NCBI GenBank assembly: GCA_005882995.1
Contig: VBCY01000202.1
Coordinates: forward strand, 1-40,088
DNA: 40,088 nt
Reading direction: 5' to 3'
From: Betaproteobacteria bacterium
Lineage (GTDB): Bacteria; Pseudomonadota; Gammaproteobacteria; Burkholderiales; Casimicrobiaceae
Shown here: positions 33,454-40,088 of the stretch, piece after piece
How the letters are laid out: each line of letters begins with the position of its first letter
Numbering within the stretch: position 1 is the stretch's first letter
Translations under genes and position numbers: made by a program
The notes under the pieces: model-generated
What the model saw: only the letters and a program-made list of their open reading frames with translations
The model's database searches: none
What the model was told of the DNA's origin: nothing

Positions 33454-34434
33454 ATGGCAGGCAGCGCGCCCCGCATCGCCGTCGTCGTCCCCTGCTTCCG
33501 TGTCCGTCGCCAGGTGTTGCAGGTGATTGGCCGCATCGGACTCGAGGTCGAGCGCATCTACGCGGTTGATGACTTCTGCCCAGAGCAAAGTGGAGCGCTG
33601 ATCGAGCAGCAATGCACGGACCCGCGGGTGCGCGTTCTGCGTCATGCGGAAAACCAGGGTGTCGGCGGCGCAATGGTCACCGGATATCGCGCGGCATTGG
33701 CTGATGGCGCGGACATTATTGTCAAAGTCGACGGTGATGGTCAGATGGATCCGGCGATGATTACGCGCCTGATCCGCCCCATCGTCATAGGTGTAGCGGA
33801 CTACGCCAAGGGGAATCGCTTTTTCGATCTCGAGCATGTTCGTTTGATGCCGCGCCTGCGCCTGTTCGGCAACGCGCTCCTTTCCTTGGTCAACAAGGTG
33901 GCCAGCGGATACTGGCAGATCATGGATCCGACCAATGGATTCACGGCGATTCATCGCACCGCACTTGCAGCACTGCCGCTGGCGAAGATCGATCGCGGTT
34001 ATTTTTTCGAATCCGACATGCTGTTCCGGCTCTACACCCTTCGCGCCGTCGTCCGCGATATACCGATCCCTTCGTCTTTCGGTGACGAGATGCGCGATCG
34101 GGGCGCGGGCCGCATCGCAAGATTTTCTCCGTTCAAGTTTCTCCTGGCGATGATGAAGCGCAATTTCTATGCATACTTTGTGCTCGACTGCAATGCGGGG
34201 ACTTTGCAGCTTTGTCTGGGGCTGCTCATCGGTGGCAGCGGCGTGGTGTTCGGCCTGATACGCTGGATCCAGTCGCTGTTGGCAGGGTTTCCCCTGACCG
34301 TGGAGACCCTCGTGGTGGCGGGCCTGGCGGTGCTCGCCGGGATTCAGTTTCTGCTCGGCGCGCTGCACTACGATATCGAGAACGTCCCTCGCCAACCCTT
34401 GCAAGCCGGCGACGCAGCAGAATGGTCCGCCTAG
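33454..34434 (+). CDS. Family 2 glycosyltransferase, polyprenyl-phosphate type
   Basis: The 326-residue product has an N-terminal GT2 domain (residues 7-215) with VVVPCFRVR, the metal-binding DGDGQMDP (DxD type), and GYFFESDMLFRL. Two C-terminal membrane helices (about 250-272 and 284-306) follow. This layout is typical of dolichol/undecaprenyl-phosphate hexose synthases (GtrB/ArnC/DPM1-like), which load a sugar onto a lipid carrier at the cytoplasmic face. The sugar cannot be deduced. It is inserted between pssA and leuA, unlike the simplest form of this cluster, and may have a link to envelope glycans. Confidence 0.85.
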   Translation: MAGSAPRIAVVVPCFRVRRQVLQVIGRIGLEVERIYAVDDFCPEQSGALIEQQCTDPRVRVLRHAENQGVGGAMVTGYRAALADGADIIVKVDGDGQMDPAMITRLIRPIVIGVADYAKGNRFFDLEHVRLMPRLRLFGNALLSLVNKVASGYWQIMDPTNGFTAIHRTALAALPLAKIDRGYFFESDMLFRLYTLRAVVRDIPIPSSFGDEMRDRGAGRIARFSPFKFLLAMMKRNFYAYFVLDCNAGTLQLCLGLLIGGSGVVFGLIRWIQSLLAGFPLTVETLVVAGLAVLAGIQFLLGALHYDIENVPRQPLQAGDAAEWSA

Positions 34435-34551
34435 CATGTCGGTGTGGATGGCCGCAAACCTCGAATTCCCGAGCGCGGACCGGCATGTCGACGCGATCAT
34501 CACCGGTGGAGCGCCGCCGCCGCAAGCCTCCGGGGAAGAGGCGCTCAAACG

Positions 34552-34580
34552 TTGCGTCGGCGCAGAAATGCAGCTATATT
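34552..34580 (+). promoter_or_regulatory. Promoter of leuA and its leader peptide
   Basis: A -35 TTGCGT (34552-34557) and a -10 TATATT (34575-34580) are separated by exactly 17 bases. The expected transcription start is near 34587, the A of the leader peptide ATG. This lies in a 319-base gap between the glycosyltransferase and leuA. Confidence 0.6.
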
Positions 34581-34586
34581 TGTCAA

Positions 34587-34670
34587 ATGAGCTTTCATCG
34601 CGAGCTTCAAATTCGCATCGCTCCGGCCGCCCTCCTGGGCGAGCTGCTGCTGCGCCCCGCGCGCAGATAA
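34587..34670 (+). CDS. leuL: Leucine-rich leader peptide of leuA
   Basis: A 27-codon frame from ATG 34587 to TAA 34668-34670 encodes a peptide ending ALLGELLLRPARR, with five Leu codons within seven residues. Seven of its 27 residues, counting Leu and Ile, are branched-chain. Such clusters mark peptides that sense leucyl-tRNA supply. No ribosome-binding site precedes the ATG. The ATG coincides with the predicted transcript start, so it may be leaderless. It ends 83 bases before leuA, and competing hairpins lie between. Confidence 0.7.
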   Translation: MSFHRELQIRIAPAALLGELLLRPARR

Positions 34671-34680
34671 AACCTTCCCC

Positions 34681-34732
34681 CTTTTCCGCAGTATCCTTCC
34701 CTGCCCGAATCCGCGGCAGGAAAAGCGTTTCC
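34681..34732 (+). promoter_or_regulatory. Alternative hairpins between leader peptide and leuA
   Basis: Three stems compete for the same bases. CTTTTCC (34681-34687) pairs with GGAAAAG (34719-34725). CCTGCC (34700-34705) pairs with GGCAGG (34715-34720). GGAAA (34719-34723) pairs with TTTCC (34728-34732). This is consistent with an attenuation switch, but none is followed by a long T-tract, so the mechanism (transcriptional or translational) is unclear. Confidence 0.45.
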
Positions 34733-34753
34733 TGAAGCTTGCAGGAGCTGACC

Positions 34754-36295
34754 ATGTCTGACCACTTGATTATTTTCGACACCACCTTGCGCGACGGCGA
34801 GCAGAGCCCCGGCGCGTCAATGACCAACGAAGAGAAGATGCGCATCGCCAAGCAACTGGAGCGGCTCAAGGTCGACGTCATCGAAGCGGGATTTCCGGCA
34901 TCGTCCAACGGCGACTTTGCGGCGGTGAAGGCTATCGCCAACGCGATCAAGGAGAGTACGGTATGCGGGCTCGCGCGCGCCAACGAGAGCGACGTCCGCC
35001 GCGCAGGGGAAGCGCTGAAAGGCGCGAAGTCCGGGCGCGTCCATACGTTCATCGCCAGCTCGCCGATCCACATGCAAATGAAGCTGCGCATGGCTCCGGA
35101 TCAGGTGCTTGAGCAGGCGGTCAAGGCGGTGAAATGGGCGCGCGAGTACGCCGACGATGTCGAATTCTCACCTGAGGACGCCGGTCGCTCGGAACCGGAT
35201 TTCCTGTGCCGGCTGATCGAAGCGACGATCAAGGCAGGCGCCAACACGATCAACATTCCGGACACGGTGGGCTACACCACACCCTGGCAGTTCGGGGAGC
35301 TGATCGCGACGCTGCGCTCGCGTATTCCCAATGCGGACAAGGCGGTGTGGTCGGTTCACTGCCACAACGACCTCGGAATGGCAGTCGCCAATTCGCTGGC
35401 TGCCGTGATGCACGGCGCACGCCAGGTCGAATGCACGATCAACGGGCTGGGAGAGCGCGCCGGGAACGCGTCGCTCGAGGAGATCGTGATGGCGGTGAAG
35501 ACGCGCAAGGACGTCTTCCCATGCGCGAGCCGCATTGATACAACGCAAATCGTTCCAGCGTCGAAGCTCGTTTCCGGCATCACGGGCTTTCCGGTGCAGC
35601 CCAACAAGGCGATCGTTGGCGCTAATGCCTTCTCACACGAGTCGGGGATCCACCAGGACGGCGTGCTCAAGCACCGCGAGACCTACGAGATCATGCGCGC
35701 GGAGGATGTGGGCTGGGGCGCGAACAAGCTCGTGCTCGGAAAACTCTCGGGCCGCAATGCCTTCAAGACTCGGCTGGTCGAGCTCGGAATCGACCTTGGC
35801 AGCGAGGACGCAGTGAATCACGCCTTCGCGCGATTCAAGGAGCTCGCCGATAAGAAGGGCGAGATCTTCGACGAGGACCTGCACGCGCTTGCTTCGGACG
35901 AGCAGGTCACACCGGAGCGAGAGCACTATCGGCTCATTGCGCTCAAGGTCGTGTCAGAGACCGGCGAGGTCCCGAGCGCGCGAGTCACCCTGGCCGCAGG
36001 GGAAGCCGAACAGACGGTGCAGACGCGCGGCGACGGACCGATCGACGCGACGTTTCGCGCGATCGAGCTGATGGCCCACTCCAAGGCGAGAATGCAGCTC
36101 TACTCGGTCAATGCCATCACCACCGGCACCGATGCGCAGGGGGAAGTGACGGTGCGCCTGGAAGTCGAGGGACGCATCGTCAACGGCCTCGGCTCTGACA
36201 CCGATATTCTGGTGGCTTCGGCGAAGGCGTACGTCAACGCGCTCAACAAGCTGCACAGCAGGCAGCAGAGGCTCAATCCGCAGCTGGCTGCCTAG
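34754..36295 (+). CDS. leuA: 2-Isopropylmalate synthase
   Basis: LeuA condenses acetyl-CoA with 2-ketoisovalerate, the committed step of leucine synthesis. The 513-residue product has a TIM-barrel domain with [13 protein letters not shown], the metal-binding His pair in [11 protein letters not shown] and [13 protein letters not shown], a subdomain linker with [12 protein letters not shown], and a C-terminal allosteric domain (about 385-505) for leucine feedback. I chose the ATG at 34754, six bases after AGGAG; an in-frame TTG at 34739 is less likely. A Leu-rich leader peptide precedes it. Confidence 0.96.
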   Translation: MSDHLIIFDTTLRDGEQSPGASMTNEEKMRIAKQLERLKVDVIEAGFPASSNGDFAAVKAIANAIKESTVCGLARANESDVRRAGEALKGAKSGRVHTFIASSPIHMQMKLRMAPDQVLEQAVKAVKWAREYADDVEFSPEDAGRSEPDFLCRLIEATIKAGANTINIPDTVGYTTPWQFGELIATLRSRIPNADKAVWSVHCHNDLGMAVANSLAAVMHGARQVECTINGLGERAGNASLEEIVMAVKTRKDVFPCASRIDTTQIVPASKLVSGITGFPVQPNKAIVGANAFSHESGIHQDGVLKHRETYEIMRAEDVGWGANKLVLGKLSGRNAFKTRLVELGIDLGSEDAVNHAFARFKELADKKGEIFDEDLHALASDEQVTPEREHYRLIALKVVSETGEVPSARVTLAAGEAEQTVQTRGDGPIDATFRAIELMAHSKARMQLYSVNAITTGTDAQGEVTVRLEVEGRIVNGLGSDTDILVASAKAYVNALNKLHSRQQRLNPQLAA

Positions 36296-36327
36296 CCCAG
36301 CGTTTTGACGGACCGCGGGCCGCATTG

Positions 36328-37017
36328 GTGAGCGATTCTGGCGAGCAGGCTCTCCTGCCGGCGTCGATCGCCGTCGGCTCAGCCACGCTGCCGATCTGGC
36401 CCGAGCATCAAGTCATCGCGCCGATGTCGGCGCGCCTCATGGGCGTCACGGTCTTCGACGACCATGCGAGCTATCATCCGGCGCTGATCGACGCGACGCT
36501 CGCCGCGGAGCGCGATCCGCGCTTTCGCGACACGATTTTCAAGGGTGGCTGCGGCATCAAGGTGCGCAAGGTCGAAGCCTGGGGTGCGCCGGCCGCGGCG
36601 CTGATCCATGCCCGCGCGCTGATGTTGGCTCATCACACGCTGTCGCGACGACCCGTGTTCGCGGACGACACTTGGGCAAGCGTTTATCGCGCCGGCGATT
36701 ACTGCATGCCGCACAGCCATCTGCGTTGCAACGCGAGCATTGTGTACATGCTCGACCCAGGAGACGTCGATCCCGAGGACGCGCTGGCGGGGCGGCTCTG
36801 CTTTGCCGACCCTCGCATCGAAGCGTGCTGTCCGCACGAGGCCGGACGCGTGACACAGCACGTGATGCCGGAGATGGCGCCCGGTACGATGCTGATCTTC
36901 GCCAGCGACTATCTGCACAACGTCAACCCCTACCATGGGCAGCGGCCGAGAATTACGCTGTCGTGGAATGTCACGCTGGAGCGGCTTCCCGGGCGCGCGG
37001 GGGAAGGGTGGCAATGA
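36328..37017 (+). CDS. Putative 2OG-Fe(II) oxygenase
   Basis: The 229-residue product fits the putative 2-oxoglutarate/Fe(II) oxygenase group with a double-stranded beta-helix core. Visible features are SVYRAGDYCMPHSHLRCNAS (metal-binding His region), GRLCFADPR, and a C-terminal SDYLHNVNPYHGQRPRITLS. In the last, His is the distal metal ligand and the Arg would bind 2-oxoglutarate. The substrate cannot be inferred. The start is likely the GTG at 36328, though a TTG just before it is in frame. The gene starts 32 bases after leuA and may be cotranscribed with it. Confidence 0.75.
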   Translation: MSDSGEQALLPASIAVGSATLPIWPEHQVIAPMSARLMGVTVFDDHASYHPALIDATLAAERDPRFRDTIFKGGCGIKVRKVEAWGAPAAALIHARALMLAHHTLSRRPVFADDTWASVYRAGDYCMPHSHLRCNASIVYMLDPGDVDPEDALAGRLCFADPRIEACCPHEAGRVTQHVMPEMAPGTMLIFASDYLHNVNPYHGQRPRITLSWNVTLERLPGRAGEGWQ

Positions 37018-37110
37018 CGGAAACCAGGAACTGTCGTCGGACGGCGACGCCCGCCTATCGTATAAATGCAACATCGAATGCTGGACTAACGACCTTACTA
37101 ATGCTTTTCA

Positions 37111-37139
37111 TTGACCTTGCCGTATCGCGATGCTAATGT
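37111..37139 (+). promoter_or_regulatory. Promoter of the exosortase-H cargo gene
   Basis: TTGACC (37111-37116) and TAATGT (37134-37139) have a 17-base spacer, and TGC directly before the -10 makes an extended -10. The start would be near 37146, leaving a leader of about 87 bases. The rest of the 215-base gap after the oxygenase gene holds no other clear element. Confidence 0.5.
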
Positions 37140-37232
37140 AGCGTCAGCCGCAAAATTGCACGAAAACTCCGGAGAAACAAGGCTTTATTCGGATTGTCAG
37201 GTTCTCAGGGTCGTCCTCAGAGGGGGTCAAAG

Positions 37233-38126
37233 ATGGTAAAGAATCGGGCAGGTGTGGGTCGTTTCGTGTCGTTTGCGGCGCTGAGTTGTGCCGCTTTGCT
37301 CTTGCCAGCCGCCGGCGTGCAGGCGCAGCAGTTCATTTACGGCAATTCGGCGTCCTCGCCGAGCAGCCAGTTTCTGTACAAGATCGACAAGACTACCGGC
37401 GCAGTCGTCAAGAGCTGCCAGATGAACAAGGGCAACGGCCGCGGTATGGTCGTCGTCAACAACATTGCCTATTACACGACCGCGAGCAACAACAACGTGT
37501 TCAAGGCCGATATGGGCACCTGTGCGGATATGGGCGTTGCCTTCACGGTCGCGGGTGCGACTTCGCTTTCCACCATCGCCTTCGACGGTACGAACTTCTG
37601 GGTCGGCGACTATTCGGGCACCAATCAGGCGTTCTACTATTCGCCCACAGGAACCTTGCTGGCCACCGTGCACTTGACGAGTTGCACAGGATTCTGCGAC
37701 GGCCTGGAGTGGTTCAATGGCAAGCTGATATCGAATGAAGGCGATGCCTCAAACCCAGGTCACTACGACATCTACGCGTTGACGGGTGGAGCTCCCACGA
37801 CGGCCAACTTCATCAACACGACGTTCTCCGCGACCGGAATTGCGTTCGACGGCACCAACTTCTACGTATCGGACATCTTCAATCAGAAACTGCAGGTTTA
37901 TAACGGCACCACCGGCGCGTTTATCAACACCATAACGATCACCGGAATGAACGCGAGCGCCAACGTGCTCGAGGACCTTTCCGCAGACTATGCGATCGTT
38001 ATCGGCGGCGGCGGTGGTCCGGTTGACTTGACAGTGCCGACGATGAGCGAGTGGGCCCTGATTCTGATGTCAGTCCTTCTCGGGTTGCTTGGGCTCGGCA
38101 TGGTGGCGCGACGCGCACGGCGCTAA
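37233..38126 (+). CDS. Exported beta-propeller-like protein with IPTL-CTERM-type sorting signal
   Basis: The 297-residue product has a signal peptide (residues 1-31, cleavage after GVQA). Its body is made of repeated strand-rich units, such as FDGTNFWVGDYSG and FDGTNFYVSDIFNQ, resembling NHL/YncE propellers. The C-terminus (268-297) is a sorting signal: VPTMSEWA, then a hydrophobic helix, then ARRARR. This is a variant of the IPTLxxWG signal read by exosortase H, and xrtH lies at 1408-1905. The start is the ATG at 37233, behind AGAGGGGG. A strong terminator follows. The surface role is unknown. Confidence 0.85.
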   Translation: MVKNRAGVGRFVSFAALSCAALLLPAAGVQAQQFIYGNSASSPSSQFLYKIDKTTGAVVKSCQMNKGNGRGMVVVNNIAYYTTASNNNVFKADMGTCADMGVAFTVAGATSLSTIAFDGTNFWVGDYSGTNQAFYYSPTGTLLATVHLTSCTGFCDGLEWFNGKLISNEGDASNPGHYDIYALTGGAPTTANFINTTFSATGIAFDGTNFYVSDIFNQKLQVYNGTTGAFINTITITGMNASANVLEDLSADYAIVIGGGGGPVDLTVPTMSEWALILMSVLLGLLGLGMVARRARR

Positions 38127-38162
38127 CGGTATCGCCTGCACTTCAGGAATCTCCGTAGGTTG

Positions 38163-38192
38163 AACCCCGCATCACGCGGGGTTCTTTTTTTT
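38163..38192 (+). terminator. Factor-independent terminator after the cargo gene
   Basis: AACCCCGC (38163-38170) pairs perfectly with GCGGGGTT (38176-38183) over a 5-base loop and is followed by CTTTTTTTT. It ends the single-gene transcript of the sorted protein and insulates aceB. Confidence 0.95.
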
Positions 38193-38301
38193 CCGAGCTC
38201 CCGCGCTATGGGCAGTGGACGCTCCAGTCGCATGGACGCGCGTTGAAGCGACCGCCTGCTAAAAGTTGTGCAAAGCAATTGACCAGTCGATTGGACAACC
38301 G

Positions 38302-39900
<1,599 letters not shown>

Positions 39901-39908
39901 ATTTGGAT

Positions 39909-39930
39909 ATACTAAAGCTATGGTAAGTAT
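39909..39930. repeat. Inverted repeat upstream of the rubrerythrin-like gene
   Basis: ATACT (39909-39913) and AGTAT (39926-39930) form a small dyad with a 12-base centre in the 165-base gap after aceB. It could be a regulator site, but it does not match a consensus I can defend. Confidence 0.25.
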
Positions 39931-40065
39931 TCGAACAATAAATTGGACGAATGATGCACCGGGGGGGATGATAGGCGCCGTGGTCCGCTGAAACAGTGTT
40001 GACCCCGCCATGCTACCGCCCTGGGTCTTAAGGGTGGGAGACGCAAACCATAGAAGGAGCTGGAC

Positions 40066-40088
40066 ATGAATTTGAAGGGCACCAAGAC
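40066..40088 (+). CDS. Start of a probable rubrerythrin (partial)
   Basis: Only seven full codons and part of an eighth lie inside the window: MNLKGTK and then AC. AAGGAG sits 7 bases before the ATG. This opening is very close to that of rubrerythrin-family proteins (M-x-L-K-G-[ST]-K-T), which reduce peroxide with a di-iron centre. Identification from so few residues is tentative. Confidence 0.45.

Noticed and set aside
34436-34735. 99-codon frame in the leuA upstream gap
   Set aside because: It overlaps the promoter, the leader peptide and the hairpins, and has no family-like character.
33394-35091. 565-codon antisense frame across pssA, the glycosyltransferase and leuA
   Set aside because: It crosses several real genes and the leu leader; composition is shadow-like.

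Overview
The window looks like a chromosomal segment of a high-GC betaproteobacterium. The best indicators are a Betaproteobacteria-type proteasome homologue (BPH), the sigma factor/DUF3619/DUF3106/RDD gene string, an ilvBHC-psd-pssA-leuA block, and closest overall resemblance to betaproteobacterial versions of housekeeping proteins. No insertion sequence, prophage, CRISPR array, rRNA or tRNA gene was seen. The segment is densely coding and reads as core chromosome with a few accessory genes.

Layout. 1-2504 (+): tail of tsaE, the cell-wall amidase amiC, then exosortase H (xrtH) and its partner membrane protein. 2501-5850 (-): an AMP-forming acyl-CoA synthetase and a PilZ-like protein. 6261-7395 (+): a MerR-type regulator with a degenerate cobalamin domain, overlapped by a 45-residue membrane peptide. 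7412-12957 (-): hslR, paiB, BPH, gluQ, a lytic transglycosylase, proS and uspA, tightly packed. 13161-21354 (+): a complete cbb3 oxidase locus in the order ccoI-ccoS-ccoN-ccoO-ccoQ-ccoP-terminator-ccoG-ccoH-small membrane protein. It is followed by an oppositely oriented fnr (21360-22124, -), a SafE-like membrane protein and a 388-residue unknown protein. 24232-28015: a DUF2807 protein, gamma-carbonic anhydrase, ppa, and the RDD/DUF3106/DUF3619/sigma cluster. 28373-36295 (+): branched-chain amino acid genes ilvB-ilvH-ilvC and leuA, with phospholipid genes psd and pssA and a glycosyltransferase between them. 36328-40088 (+): a 2OG-Fe(II) oxygenase-like gene, an exosortase-H cargo protein, malate synthase, and the first codons of a probable rubrerythrin.

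How the parts connect. Two strong FNR-type palindromes lie in the cbb3 locus, one between uspA and ccoI and one ahead of ccoN, and the FNR-family regulator encoded in the same locus keeps all four Fe-S cysteines. This is a self-contained microaerobic respiration module. The exosortase at 1.4 kb and the protein at 37.2-38.1 kb, whose C-terminus is a VPTMSEW-transmembrane-Arg signal, form an enzyme/substrate pair some 35 kb apart. leuA is preceded by a Leu-rich 27-codon leader peptide whose start codon coincides with the predicted transcription start, suggesting attenuation from a leaderless leader.

The most novel items are the BPH protease in an operon-like run, the unknown genes attached to the cbb3 locus, the likely CTG start of the sigma factor, the leaderless leu leader, and a possible frameshift in the DUF3106 gene. 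All assignments come from reading the sequence; no database search was run.
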